Shown: positions 1-11,589, counted from the stretch's first letter. The stretch: 64,000 bases of DNA from Ictalurus punctatus (GCF_001660625.3 NC_030441.2:5008501-5072500), one strand, 5' to 3'. Translations and numbers: made by a program. The notes: a model not told the origin generated them from the sequence alone.

Positions 1-649
1 CTGTCACTGAATCCAACACACCTTTCAAACAGGAAGAACAGCTCCTCAGTTTCCTTACTAATTTACTTTATTAATAATTCAGCTTAACAAGGTTGACGTG
101 TCAACAAAAAGACATCAGCTGTGTTCCAAACCTATTCCCTCATACCACAACCCCCAACCACTCCACTTTATCAGCTAAAATAATATATTTAGCTCGTGGT
201 CTCCAACTTTAATGAATGTGACTCAAGCGTCTAACACCCTGTGCCCTTGACTGAGTCTGTCATAAGGGTCAAGTGAAGTTCAGATAAAGATTAGATAAAG
301 GAAGATGGCTAAATTTGACAGTTTGCTTTTTTAATTGCATAGCAAGCAATTCGAGTACTAGCTAGCCCTTGTTCATGAAACTTAATTAACAAGCAAAATT
401 AGATAACTCTGTTTTGCTACTCAGTTGAACTAACACTTGAATATTTTTTAGAAAGAATTGAAAAGTTTAATAAATGTCATGATATCTAGCCAGTAATTCT
501 TCAATTTTTAGCTCAGTTTTGTACCAAAAGTGTGAATTAGTTGGTTTGCTAGCTAGTCAAACAACACATTAGCTAAAAAAGCCAGATCTTGATTTCTGTA
601 AAACTGCTTTGTGACAAATGTAAAAATTAATTCAGTGGAGCTTGTCTTA
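1..649. other. AT-rich background, no gene seen
   Basis: No ORF of interest. The stretch is AT-rich and contains several GCTAGC/TAGCTAG clusters (about 355-365 and 485-580), a pattern that recurs through the window. Confidence 0.5.
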
Positions 650-703
650 CATTTACATTTATTCACTTAGCAGACACTTTTATCCAAAGCGACTTACAAA
701 TGA
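650..703 (-). repeat. SINE/V-SINE-type 3' tail fragment
   Basis: The stretch running from acatttacatttattcact to aaagcgacttacaaatgag is the reverse complement of the 3' tail seen in the full V-SINE at 30814-31006 (motif GTAAGTCGCTCTGGATAAG). Only the tail remains. Confidence 0.65.
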
Positions 704-1339
704 GAAAAAACGCACTCTTGCACAACACAATGGAGTCCATCATTATAATGTTACTTAATTTGTGGCTTATTTGGAGTCATTTTGGGCGTAGTGACACAGG
801 ACCCTCTCACATGCCTAATAGAGTGCTGAGAAGATTTATCACTTTTGCAGTGCAACAATTTTCACTTAATCGTGCCGCATGTATCAGAAGATTTTTATGG
901 AGGCAGCTGACGTTGAGGGAGGAATTAGCAGACTACAATTTCAGTTCATCAATAAGATGAGAACTTGATCTGTTATAAATCCATATTTGTTAAATGGAAC
1001 AGTCGCATCATTGACGTCATGTTTTGCGTTCCATGTTCAGCCATGGTTAGTGATCACACTAGATGTGTACCGTGCAGTCCAGCCGAATTGTGCCCAGACT
1101 CACTTGAAGAGGTTTAGCGTAACATGCCTGGGCATGGTACGGAGCGATCACACTAGTCAAATGCACTGGACTTTGAGGGTCAAACGTGCTCGGGCACAAT
1201 ACAGATTACATTGAGCAAGTACACCATAAGTCTGATCAGAACACCCATGGATACAACAGTAATAGAATGTTAGCAAGTACTTGTGGACATAACAAATGAA
1301 TTTAGCTTGTTTTACAATAGGTTTGACATATCAGCCACC
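704..1339. other. unassigned stretch with an imperfect palindromic repeat
   Basis: Between about 1030 and 1215 the motif gatcacactag occurs twice in direct orientation, and attgtgccc is mirrored by gggcacaat. This suggests a degenerate dispersed repeat. The short ORFs here have no recognisable domain. Confidence 0.35.
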
Positions 1340-1985
1340 AACTCACTCTCTTCCACTGTTCTGACCCATCTTGCCCCACTCTTCTCCCACATCCCCCACC
1401 CCTCCACTGATCTGCCCCCTTCTCTCCTTACCCGCCCTGCCCCCACCATCAAAACAGGGCAGGTCAGGAACGAGCTGAGAGGGATCCAACCAATGGAAAA
1501 CTCCAGGTCCAGTCTGCAGGTTCTTTGTCTTCTCATGCACACTGGACCCACTGCAATTCAACTACAAGGAACAGGTTGGAGTTGAGGACACCATTCTTTA
1601 CATGCTCCACTGTGCCTACTCTCACTTGGATAAGCCGGTGGGTGCTGTGAGGATTATGTATATTTAATTTCTCCAGCACTTTCAACACCACCTGGCCCCG
1701 CCTGCTGATAAAGATGAAAGAGGATGCACACCTGATGCCCTGGATTAAAGATCCTCTTATCGGCAGACCACAATTTGCCAGGTTAAAGGACTGTACATGT
1801 GGGTGAGTCCTGGGGCACCAGCGGGGGCTATGTCTGATTGTGAACTTTGTTGGCTGGTGCAGAATATTTTTGGTAGGCTGAATATTTTCAAGCCCAAGGA
1901 GATGGTGGTGGACTATCAGAAGTCCAGCCCTCCCCTGCTGCCAATCTCTATCGAGAGGGTTCAAGTCCTTTAACTTTTGCAATAA
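1340..1985 (+). pseudogene. Rex1-like non-LTR retrotransposon reverse transcriptase, fragment
   Basis: Pieces of a Jockey-superfamily (Rex1-like) reverse transcriptase can be read in changing frames. A segment with GQVRNELRGIQP (about 1458-1495) precedes the RT core. GVEDTILYMLHCAYSHLDKP (1580-1640) and VRIM follow, as in the region just before RT motif A. KPKEMVVDYQKSSPPLLPI (1891-1945) matches the part after the YxDD region. The catalytic segment between them is deleted and frames shift repeatedly, so the copy is dead. The following 250 bp to the poly-T at 2238 is probably its 3' region. The family call is from motif memory; a sister clade is possible. Confidence 0.65.
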
Positions 1986-2237
1986 GATGTTGCAGATGTT
2001 TTACCAGTTGGAAGTAGCTTTTACACTGTTCATACTTGTTGGGGGACAAATTTGAAAGACAAGGACTCTAACCACATGAACAAACTGGCAAAAATCAACA
2101 TCTGTTGCTGCCCCACTGTTCATCCCCAGAGCCATATGTCTTAACACACACACCCCAATAAACCACTGCTAACACCTGTACACTGCGTATATAGCACAAA
2201 AGCACCACTCATTGAAGTCAATTTAAAACAGTCTTTC

Positions 2238-2257
2238 TTTTTTTTTTTTTTTTTTTT
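2238..2257. repeat. poly-T tract
   Basis: A run of about 20 T. It could mark the end of a retroposed sequence. Confidence 0.8.
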
Positions 2258-4033
2258 CAAGAATTTCATTTTTAAAAATGTTGCAAGTTAATTAGCAAGG
2301 TGGCTAATTATCATGCAAGTTCTCAAGGCATTGCTGAATTCCTGAGGCAGTTTTCATTTTAAAACAGCAATAAAATGGTGGGAGAAGCTGTTTACACAAT
2401 TTAAAATATTAAAACTATGTTGTTTTTCCTGGAGACAAGATTTGATCAGACTCTGGTTGTTGATACATAGTTTTTAAACCCAAACACTTCACTAAACATC
2501 ACAACAGACCTTCCAGAAACATTCTTTCTCTCATCTCTTGCTTCCTCTTGTTTATCCTGCAATGTCCTTCAACTCGTATGCGAATTTTATACTTTATTTT
2601 TGTCTCGTGCACGTTAAACAGAAGTGAAATTTCCTCAGGACTCAATCAAGGCAAGCTTGTGATCATTAAAGATCATTAAAGAGGCAATTTAGCTTCTGTT
2701 AAAGCAGATTACGGTTTTGTGCCAACACGCGCTTCATTACGTCCTCCAACTTGAGTGCTGAAGAGATAATGAAGTAAATAAACCTGCATGCCTTAAAGAA
2801 CAAGCGCTGCGAAGTGTGTGGTGAGGTTTAAGGCAGTAATAAGAGAATAAATGGCGTGAGAAAGGTGGCTTTCCCTCCTGTTAGTGTGGGTGTGTGTCTC
2901 TGTGTGTGAAACACATGCTAACGCTCGTTATTTTGCTGATGAGGTATTTACAAGCTGTTTTACACAGCCACTACAATCAGTGTCATATTAAGGACTGCAT
3001 ACAGATGCTTTACTTTAAAAATCTTTATTGCTATAGAGAAAAACAGCAGAATGTTCCGAATATAATGGCACATGGTCATTCATGATTGCCTTAGTGAATG
3101 TGAATAATATAACAAGTCTTGCTGTGTTAAAGAGAAACACATGATGGGAAACTATCTTTTATTCTGATTGTGTCTAGATTGTGAGTTTAGAGAAAGATAA
3201 TGTTGCCAGCATACCTTAAAAAAACAACCATAAATTGACAGGAGAGATTAGCTCACTGTGGGGGGGGGAGGGCAAAACTGTGAGTAAATAACAATCAAGA
3301 ACGACTCGATTCTGTGAAATGTGCTACTGAGAAAACTGAGTTTGCTAGCTGGCTAACTATCATGCAAGTTTACCAGACTGTAGCTAAATTGGACCGGTTC
3401 CTTGTAAAGCAGTGGGATATTTAGTTTAGTTAGCAAGCTGACTTGTTAACCAGGTACAGCTAAATTTTGAACAATTGGATAAAGTGCTAAGGTGGCTAGT
3501 TTTGCTAGCTAGTCAGTAAACCAGAGAGTCAGACACGTTCATTTTAAACTAGTGTGTTAGCTAGTTTTGCTAACTACTTAGCTGTCAGGCTAATTATCCT
3601 TCATTGAGCCAGGCTTTGATGAATCTCTGCGCTTATTTTCAGAACCGTGAACCAGCTAGTTTCAGCCCTGATACTTAGCAAGGCACTCAATCTATGATGC
3701 AATTTCTTTTTCAGAACTATGACTTAGCTAGTTAACAAGATGATTAAATGTACCACTAATTAACCAAGTATTCCTCAATTCCTGATATTTTTTTTATTTG
3801 GCTATTTAACACTGCTGAATTATCATTCTACATAGCAAAGTTTGCTAACTATCATAGTAGTTATGTCAACTTTCCTAAATTTGTACATTTTCCTTTTTTA
3901 GCCTCCATGTTTGGCTAGCTAGTTTAGCAAGCCGAGTAAGTATTATGCTTGTTGGGTAGGCATTGCTTTATTTCTGACACATTTTAGGTTTTATAAATTG
4001 AGCTAGCTTGTTTTGTTGGTTATTTATCAAGCA
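2258..4033. other. unassigned AT-rich background with GCTAGC-rich tract
   Basis: No gene seen. From about 3330 to 4030 the words gctagc, tagctagtt and tagcaagc recur densely (see findings). A 9-G run lies near 3261. Confidence 0.45.
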
Positions 4034-4949
4034 GGAGCCTGTATCATGAAGCCAGTTTAGGTGGCAAGCCAGGTAAGTTTCAATTTAGTTTGTGCCAACC
4101 CTGGGTTTTAAGTACCATGAAAGTGGTTTGGCTTTTACCGGTTTTTCGTCTCAATAGTAACTTATGCTCCACAGCTATGTTCTGGATTCCAGATCTCAGA
4201 CTGAAATTTGACCACTCAGCTGTGAGCAGAGACATATCTAGGTGATGTAACTAATTCCCAGTGTCTGTTGCAGTGGCTTCACCTTTTCTTCCAAATCCAG
4301 TGGACATTGTGGAAATTGTTAGACGAGCACTTTGCAGAGAAAGAGTTTTTAGGGACATACAAAATCCCCTTGCCTTTCCTGACACTTACTTGTATGAAAG
4401 ATACTGATTTTTTGACTGTATCTTTGCGAAATTCTTGAACCACACATAACAAATGTGACATGTTGAAGTCATGCCCTTACTGTACCGCAAATGGTATGTA
4501 TTGCATTGCTTTTGTTTGCAAGTGGTACATGCTTGTAAGCAGTCGGTGATGGAGAGAACCTAGGGAAAAACACGGTTTGTCAACCCATTCATAATGTGGT
4601 CCTCGCACTGCAGGGGTACATAAATAGCTTCATTGTGTTCCCAAGACATTTATCGACCATGTCCAAAAGAGGGCTTTTACAAAATTGCCGGTAAGATATT
4701 TACATCGTGGGTGACATCACATGAACATATTTACCCTTTTACATTCACTTTTTTTTTTCTTCAAAAAGCAGATTTCACTGCATTTCAGAGCACTTAAATG
4801 TATTATACAATACAATACATGTTAAGAATGATTTTTGTAAAGTCTTTCACATTAAAAAAAAAACAAAAAAAAAAAACTTATGATACGAAACCCTAGAGTC
4901 TTAGGAGCAATAGACTGCACACGTTACATTCTGCAGTCCGAGAGCACTC

Positions 4950-5276
4950 ACCGAGTAGTTAATGAAGCATTGCTCGTTGTACCACATGTAATTAATCCAT
5001 GCCACGTTGCGGTTGATATGCACGGCCGGGAGCAAAATAGACGTGACACCACTGCCAACGGCCTCCATGGCTCTGTAGCGGGCAGGAACGCCAACGGGGG
5101 TGCCCCCAAAGTCAAGATGGATGGTCTCATCAGCAGCCCAGTCAGAATAGTTCACTGCACCAGCGTCACGGACATACTGAGTCCACAGGGCCACGTCGCA
5201 GCGTGAACGGGACCGGCTGGACGGTGGTTGGTCAGCCACCAACAAAACACGGGTCTTACCATCCAACCTAACCGGG
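4950..5276 (-). pseudogene. retrovirus envelope-like fragment nested in the Harbinger exon
   Basis: On the minus strand about 108 codons are open from 5276 to 4950. The segment includes WAADETIHLDFGG and then INRNVAWINY followed by YNEQ and INYS. This pattern resembles the N-terminal part of the transmembrane subunit of fish endogenous-retrovirus env genes. Only a short internal piece is present: no signal peptide, surface subunit, cysteine motif or membrane anchor. The last codon is followed by GTGAGT, which looks like a splice donor. It lies between the Harbinger words YILQSES and YFHSLHVQ, which would otherwise be about ten residues apart, so it was inserted or captured there in opposite orientation. 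No LTRs or target duplication are visible. The env assignment rests on motif resemblance only. Confidence 0.55.
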
Positions 5277-5762
5277 GCACAGTACTTTCACAGCCTTCAT
5301 GTTCAGGTAGGCCAACTATACATATGAGATGATTTGTATCTTCAGTGAGATGAATCTTTAAATGAATAGTAACATTAACATATGTCAATGATCTAAATTT
5401 CACCTGCAGATGACTTGGATGCCAAATGACTTGGCACAGTGTACGACTCATGAATTTTCCGTGAGTCGGTGTTGTGTCAGCGCTTTGAAGAAGCAAAGGT
5501 AAAATTGGTAAGGTACAAAACACTTAAATTTTAATTGTGACACAGCAAAACTTACATAATTTCCCTTTTCTGTTCTATGACAGGGTTTATTGATGGCCTG
5601 TAGGTAGGAGACGGGTGTTATGCAGAGGTTTTTTACTAACCCCCTATCCTGACCCGCAGACAGGGCCAAAAAAACGCTTCAATGTGGGATTCAGTAAAAC
5701 CAGGGTCCGAGATGACGTTTGGCATCCTAAAGGCATGTTTCAACTGCTTCTGTTGTCCCCCC

Positions 5763-6222
5763 TATCTATATGGAGGAGAAATAAGTCACAAGCATGATGG
5801 CTGGTGTTACTTCCATGAGAGCTTTACTTGAATCCTTTGTCAAAAATACAACAATATACACAAACAGTTGTACAAAACAGTAAACCTAAAGTGCATTAAG
5901 ACATTATTTAAATAAAAGTACAAAATACGCCTTTCATGTCCACATGTTCAAATTACGGCTAAACACAAGCTAGCACTGTTCTGGTTTTAAATACAAGGTG
6001 GAGACCTGCATGTGCGCGCACACACACACACACAACAAAACTTACTTATATCTACTCAAAAGCTATCAGAATCAAAATACTGTATAAATACGTCTCAGTA
6101 TGTCAGCAAGTTAACAGGGAAAAAACAATTGAGTTAAACATACACAACATACCTATATAGAGGAGAAATAAGTCACAAACATGTTACTTCCATGAGAGCT
6201 TTACTCGAATGAAAAAATACCG
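5763..6222 (+). repeat. pair of direct repeats in a Harbinger intron
   Basis: ggaggagaaataagtcacaa followed by ttacttccatgagagcttta (about 5770-5830) recurs almost unchanged at about 6158-6218. The first copy has an extra 10-base insert. The copies are about 388 bp apart, inside the last transposase intron. Confidence 0.7.
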
Positions 6223-6710
6223 CACTTCCTCCAGGTATGTGGGTGGAGACTAAAGCAATCGATCCCAGAGTGCAGGATTCAGACCATCCTAATAGATGAC
6301 TGATCAGCGTTATACTTAATTGAATTATCAATGTATTAACACACGAAAATGGAAAAACTGAAAAATAAACACTCTTTTAACTCTCTTTTTTAACATTTGA
6401 CTATTTAACTTAACCCTTTTTTAATCATTACTGATCATGAATTTGAATCTTCTATACCTTGTTACAGCATAGGGCATATCACATTTCAAGTTGTCACACT
6501 TCAACATGCGTTGGCACTTAAGAGTATCACCAGAGTGGGCATCACATATAGTGGCTGCGTGGGCCATTCTACACAATTTAGCCACTATCAGAAAGGAGTG
6601 AGTACCACCACAAAACCAGCTTATCCCTGATGAAATTGACCCTATCACCCTTGACCACCCAGCTGGCGCAGCTGTCAGAGATGCAATCACCATGCAATAT
6701 TTTACTTAAT

Positions 6711-7139
6711 AAAAGCACAATGAAACTGCAGATAGATCTCAAACTGTTTTATTGGTTATGTGGCTAGGAAGGGTGAAAGAGAGAAAGAGAAAGTTGCACT
6801 AATAAACATTCATAGTGTTTATACTAAAGTGTTACTTGGTTAAATAAGTTCATATACTGAGATCTGTTTTTCCAGCTGTTTGATCTCCAATTTATTTATT
6901 TATTTATTTATTTTTTATTTGGAGCCTCCTCAACTCACAGTCCAGCTCCTTTAGTGTAGTCTAGTTCTAGGTTCCTTTTGTAAAGGACCCTGACTGAGTC
7001 GGTTTCCATCTGAACATACAATCATGACAAGTTTTCTGGTGGTTAATCAAATCACAAAAAGTGGCATGACTTTCTACAAACACAAGACTGACTGTAATTT
7101 GTGTCAAGGGTTTAAAGCAATACGTTGTTCACATTCCTT
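6711..7139. other. inter-gene region of the Harbinger element
   Basis: Between the stop-side ends of the transposase and the Myb-like gene. A short TTTA run lies at about 6891-6915. No other feature seen. Confidence 0.4.
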
Positions 7140-7898
7140 CTGAAGCCCGTTGAGGTAGAGGCCTCAGTTTCTGGGGCAGGTTGTGAAAAATCCTACAATA
7201 AAAGAGATAAAAGTGTAAGGGCCAGTCACCTTTTTTATGCCACCCATTCAAATGTGTGCCATAATAAAAAGCCTTGTGCATTCACCTCAGCAACTGTCTC
7301 AGAACACACAGACAGAGTATCTTCATCATTTGCTTCACCCTAATAAATAAAAGAAGACCACTGTTAACTGTTAAAAGCAAGTTATGCTCACAGTGTTATG
7401 TCTGCTGAATACTGACCTTTGTGTGGTAGACTATGTGTATGTGTACTGGCTTCAACAGAGACATTGTATGTCCCTCTACTACAGAACATACAGTCAGCTA
7501 TATTTAAAACTGTTTAAAAAATAGTAATGCATTGAACACTTACCCAGTGTCACTTACTTAGAGGAGCCAGCACCAGGGTCAGTGTAATCCCATCCATAAT
7601 CGGCCGCCCATTATTGCCACTCAGAGCCAACTCCTCTGTCACAGTGTATTCTGGCGGAGGTGGCCCTCCCCGAGTTTTCAGAATTTCACACTTTTTTTCT
7701 GTTTGCTGCAAACAAGTGTTTGTGATAAAATGTTCATGCAAAAATAATACAATTTTGTCTTTTTTTATATATATATATTTTGTCTTGATATGCTGCCAAG
7801 GATGTCTGTAGTTGGGGTTACATTTAAAATCAATGAATATGAATCTTTCTTAGGATGTAATATACATTCATATTTTATATATAAATATATTTTTATAT

Positions 7899-7902
<4 letters not shown>

Positions 7903-7949
<47 letters not shown>
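7903..7949. repeat. (CA)n microsatellite
   Basis: About 23 CA units, directly left of the Tc1 insertion at 7954. Confidence 0.95.
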
Positions 7950-7953
<4 letters not shown>

Positions 7954-7955
<2 letters not shown>

Positions 7956-8812
7956 GTGGGGGAAATAAGCATTGAATGCATCAACATTTCTTATTCAGTA
8001 AATATATTTCCAATGAGGTTATTCACATGAAATTTTGACCAGACATCAGTAATAACTCAAGAAATCTGGAAATATAAAGAATTCACAACATTAAAGTCCA
8101 TAAATAAAGTTATGTGTAATAAAGTGGAATGACACAGGAAAAAAAAGTATTGAACACGCTAAGAAAAAGCAGTTCTCCAATGTAAGGCAAGGTACCAGCT
8201 GAAATCTGTAAGTAATTATACATCCTATCTGTGCAAATTAATGTCAGCTGGGTTAGTTAAATTGGTCTATAAAATGGTCTATAAAAAGACTTTTCGTTAC
8301 CAAGGTCCATCCATCCATCCATCCATCTTCAACCGCTTACTCCTTTTCAGGGTCACGGGGGAACCTGGAGCCTATCCCGGGGAGCATCGGGCACAAGGCG
8401 GGGTACACCCTGGACAAGAGCCAAGGATCACTTGGCAAGAGCTCCAGAAACACTTGGATCCAGCAGGTACCATCGTCACAGAGAAAACCATAGGTAGTGC
8501 ACTCTACTGCCATGGCCTCTATGCACGCTCACCCCTCAAGACTCCATTACTAAAGAAAAGGCATGTCAAACTTCATTTAAAGTTTGCTACAATTCATTTG
8601 GACAAGCCTATGACATACTGGGAGACTGTAGTCTGGTGAGATGAGAGCAAAATTGAACTTTTTGGCTGTCATACTACACAACATGTTTGGAGAAGAAATG
8701 GCACTGCACATCACCCTTAAAACACTAAACAGTGAAGTTTGGAGGTGGAAGCATCATAGCGTGGGGTTGTTTTTCATCGCATTTTACTGGCAGACTTCAT
8801 ATAATTGAAGGA
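7954..8812 (+). mobile_element. Tc1-like element (CAGTGGGG family), truncated copy
   Basis: Starts with CAGTGGGGGAAATAAG after a TA at 7952-7953. The 5' region is collinear with the copies at 12970-13982, 51260-52312 and 54298-54693. After a foreign insert (8309-8407) it resumes inside the transposase, reading TWQELQKHLDPAGTIVTEKT (about 8420-8490). It continues through LHFKVCYNSF-type sequence to about 8812, where it stops before the catalytic C-terminus and the 3' terminal repeat. Much of the N-terminal DNA-binding region is missing. Non-autonomous and dead. Confidence 0.75.
8309..8407 (+). repeat. RTE-like LINE 3'-tail fragment nested in the Tc1 copy
   Basis: (CCAT)n, then caaccgcttactccttttca and ggagcctatcccggggag, then gggtacaccctgga. 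These words are familiar from abundant RTE/Rex3-type 3' tails in fish. It interrupts the Tc1 sequence, as the copies at 13264-13635 and 51700-51780 show. Confidence 0.6.
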
Positions 8813-9218
8813 ACAATGCACACACATACAGCATTCATATACATTCTTTTACATTAATATAGAATGTATTTGTTTAACTTATGCATTAACACAATCAGCA
8901 ATCTTTCTCCAACAGTCCTCTCTTGCTTTGGTAGTAGTGACAGTATTACTGCATGCTTGCAATACATTTTTATATTCCTCATATTTCTGAATAATTTTTT
9001 CTTGTTCCTCAGCAGAAAAATATATGGATCTCGCTCTATCTATATCGAACGTTCGGTGCCGAGGTCATTCTTTTTTAGCTTAATGATCAAAGCCTGAGTT
9101 GACAGATAAAGTTGATAACCAGCGTCATGGTACCAATAAAGCCTGATTAGATTGATTTGGTTTTGTCAATCCTAAACTAATCCCGTAACCCTGAATCTGT
9201 TCAACTAGTACAGGCCCC

Positions 9219-9904
9219 ACGTATACTATCATGATAGCTTACCAGGCATCGCTAACAACTAACAAGCCCATCAAATTAGCCAGGCATTACTTAATTTTTG
9301 ACAAAGATCTGATGTTTTCCTTTTCCAAAATATGAATTAGCTCATTTTGATGGTTAGTTAGCAGTCTGGATATGTTATATACAAATTTCTATTTCATGAA
9401 GCAATTTCAAAAATTGAGTTTTTGAATGGTTTTTTTTTATTTATTTATTTTTTTTTCATAGATGCGTCATAATTCCCTCTGAAATTAGACATTTGACACA
9501 TCCTCCAAGAGCTCATAAAAAGCTACTTTCTGGGAGATTTTATTATCAGTTAGTAAGAAGCTAATTATAAATAATAAGCTGAGAGGCGCTTTAACTTTTC
9601 TTTGATCACATGTGGAAGCTGAAGAGCTGATGGAGAGAACTCTGGACTCCTGTCTTACAGAACTGAAAAAATTAAGTCCTCGTTAGTCATCCACCCAGGA
9701 TGCGATACTGACCTCATCCCTATCTCGGGGATTTCCTCCTCATCATCATTAAGCTGAGACGAGAAGGTGGAACAAGAATGCTTGGAAAGAGAGATGAGCT
9801 CCTAAAGCTACCAATGAAGAACAATGCAGATCATTAATGTATTGTGTGTGGTGTATAGGTGAATGTGATATACAGTAATTCAATTATGTAAGTAATTCAA
9901 TGTA
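9219..9904. other. unassigned background
   Basis: No gene seen. GCTAAC-type words cluster near 9235-9365. Confidence 0.4.
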
Positions 9905-10350
9905 CACCTGCACATTCACTCAGTTATCTATTCATCCAATCACGTGGCATTAGCGAAATGCATAAAATCATGCAGATACAGGTCAAGAGCTTAAGATGAT
10001 GTTCACATCAAGCATCAGAATGAAGAAAAAGTATGATTTCTGTGACTTTGATCATGGTATGGATGTTTGCAACAGAAAGGCTGGTTTGACTATTTCAGGA
10101 ACTGCTGATATCCTGGGAATTTCACACACAACAGTCTCTAGAGTTTACACAGAATTGTGTGAAAAACATTGAGTGAGAGACATTTCTGTGGGTGGAAACA
10201 ACTTGTTGATAAGAGAGGAAGAAGGAAAATGACCAGGTTGGTTTGAGCTGCCAGGAAGTATATAGTAACTCAAATAATCACTTTTTACAACCGTGCTGAG
10301 CAGAAAAGCATATCAACATGCACAGAACATTAAACCTTGTAGAACATCCG
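9905..10350 (+). mobile_element. Tc1-like element, N-terminal transposase fragment
   Basis: A non-coding lead (cacctgcacattcactcag to cagatacaggtcaagagc) is followed by a reading KKYDFCDFDHGMDV, KAGLTISGTADILGISHTT and VSRVYTE (about 10028-10155). This is the paired-like helix-turn-helix domain of an abundant fish Tc1 family. Related nucleotide sequence continues to about 10350 with frameshifts. The catalytic half and 3' end are missing. Confidence 0.75.
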
Positions 10351-10422
10351 AGAGACAAGGTTGTTCTTATTTTTGTCCTCACCTACTGTATATTATAGCT
10401 GTGATAAACATTCACTGACCAG

Positions 10423-10423
<1 letters not shown>

Positions 10424-10473
<50 letters not shown>

Positions 10474-10483
10474 CAGTCAATCT

Positions 10484-10572
<89 letters not shown>

Positions 10573-10580
10573 CACATAGA

Positions 10581-10617
<37 letters not shown>
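10424..10617. repeat. compound (CT)n-(CA)n microsatellite
   Basis: CT array 10424-10470, short spacer, CT 10486-10514, CA 10515-10565, then interrupted CA to 10617. Confidence 0.95.
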
Positions 10618-10619
<2 letters not shown>

Positions 10620-11589
10620 TATACATTTCACTGGGAAATGGAAAGCGTACCTGAGACCAAGCGTGCTTACAACCTAGACTCCATCCATAAATTTTAATAA
10701 ATGCCTTCTAACATAACAAAAGAACTTCTCCATATCAACGATTATAATAATTACTTAGTTATAAAACAACAACTGTTTAAATCAGTCTTTATATGATTAG
10801 GCAGAACTTCTGCTATACAAGTCCCTGTCTATGACCTGTTACTATAGAAACATGAAAATAAGGCACAACTTCTGACCAATTAGATTCGAGCAATCAGCAA
10901 CACTGGTATAAATAGAAAAATCTAAACACAAGATTTAGTTCTCGAGTGTACCTTGGCCAGGAATTGAACCCAGGCCTTTTGCATGTCAGGTAAGAACTCT
11001 ACCACTGAGTCACAAATTGCAACTGTTCTAGGACACAGATTCTACTATGCCTAAAATGTATTTTAAAAATACTCTTGGGCATACTGCTACACAAATTCGA
11101 TACACTAACTTGCTACGTACTTATTTGATACACTTGTTACACTAACTTATCATAATAATAATTCACATTTAATCACTTTTAGTTGAAAGCTGCAAATGTC
11201 TGTTAAAGAAATCCACTTAAAGGAATTTACTCAATCCAGCAGAAAAGGCCTCAATGAAACAAAAATTATTTTCTGTACATACGTGATGCATATCTTTTAT
11301 GTTCTTTTGCATGGTCTTTCCTCATTGTGACATACCATATTTTTTCCCTTACTATCACACACACACACACACACACACAAAACAGAGCCTAAGGGTAAAT
11401 ACTGTTTCTAAGAGAAAGGGGTTAAATGTAACCAATGGCATATTTATATTTGCTCTCATGGCCTTTCCTTCTTTTTTTTTTTTTTAACACAACCTCTCTT
11501 CCTGGATGTGCGGCATGTGTTGCAGACCAGTCTTTACCACTTGACATCAGTAAGGACGAGATAGACAGTAGAGAATAAGGGAATCAGAT
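10618..11589. other. unassigned background with short CA array
   Basis: No gene seen. (CA)n at 11356-11379 and a T run at about 11472-11484. At about 10870-10915 a fish-type word ttctgaccaattagattcg begins a fragment of a dispersed repeat also sensed at 22015 and 61590. Confidence 0.4.

Larger units (their letters stand above)
4274..6710 (+). pseudogene. Harbinger transposase (HARBI1-like), multi-exon pseudogene
   Basis: The nuclease of a Harbinger transposon, readable in pieces with splice sites still visible. Exon 1 (4274-4691, after ctgttgcag) has IVRRALCRERVFRD, then LAFPDTYLYERY, then HALTVPQMVCIAL, ENLGKNTVC and ALQGYINSFIVFP, ending FYKIA before gtaaga. Exon 2 (from about 4880) has PRVLGAIDCT, holding the first catalytic Asp region, is interrupted by foreign DNA, and resumes as YFHSLHVQ before gtagg (5306). 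Exon 3 (5410-5498) has DAK, YDS and IFRESVLCQRFEEAK before gtaaaa. Exon 4 (5582-5765) has VGD, TPYPDPQTGP, RFNV and, after a frameshift, FGILKACFNC. Exon 5 (after ttgttacag, 6470-6710) has LRVSPEW, AILHNLATIRKE and TLDHPAGAAVRDAITMQYF before taa. There are stops at 'ERY*', 'TCL*', 'DS*' and 'RKE*' and several frameshifts, so it is not functional. Known family: the DDE transposase works with a Myb-like partner, which is also present here. Confidence 0.85.
7140..9025 (-). pseudogene. Harbinger Myb/SANT-like DNA-binding protein, interrupted pseudogene
   Basis: The second gene of the Harbinger element, on the minus strand. Exon 1 (9025-8880) reads YFSAEEQEKIIQKYEEYK, then KAREDCWRKIADCVNA, the trihelix/SANT-like domain. 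A downstream exon (about 7715-7575) reads KCEILKTRGGPPPPEY and EELALSGNNGRPIMDGI. A further exon (about 7340-7285) is acidic (EANDEDTLSVCSE), and a possible last piece (about 7195-7140) reads QPAPETEAS. The intron between the first two exons holds a CA array and a Tc1 insertion. Known role: the Myb-like protein binds element ends and imports the transposase. Here the protein is fragmentary and, with the dead transposase, not expected to work. Confidence 0.75.
4034..9218 (+). mobile_element. Harbinger-superfamily DNA transposon, decayed, with nested insertions
   Basis: The left end GGAGCCTGTA (4034) and the inverted right end GGGGCCTGTA (reverse complement, ending 9218) match at 9 of 10 positions and look like terminal inverted repeats. 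Inside are the two gene types expected of Harbinger elements: a DDE transposase on + (exon pieces 4274-6710) and a Myb/SANT-like DNA-binding protein on - (pieces 9025 down to about 7140). The genes converge on the region 6710-7140. Later insertions enlarge the copy: an env-like fragment (about 4950-5276), a Tc1 copy (7954-8812) and a CA array (7903-7949). No matching target duplication is visible (gca versus acg), so the exact ends are uncertain by a few bases. Confidence 0.75.

Noticed and set aside
5152..5523. 123-codon minus-strand ORF overlapping the env-like segment
   Set aside because: It is in another frame and crosses the Harbinger exons and introns; no domain.
10120..10360. Possible host gene exon similar to a helix-turn-helix protein
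   Set aside because: The motif is the Tc1 transposase N-terminus; no conserved splice sites or further exons.
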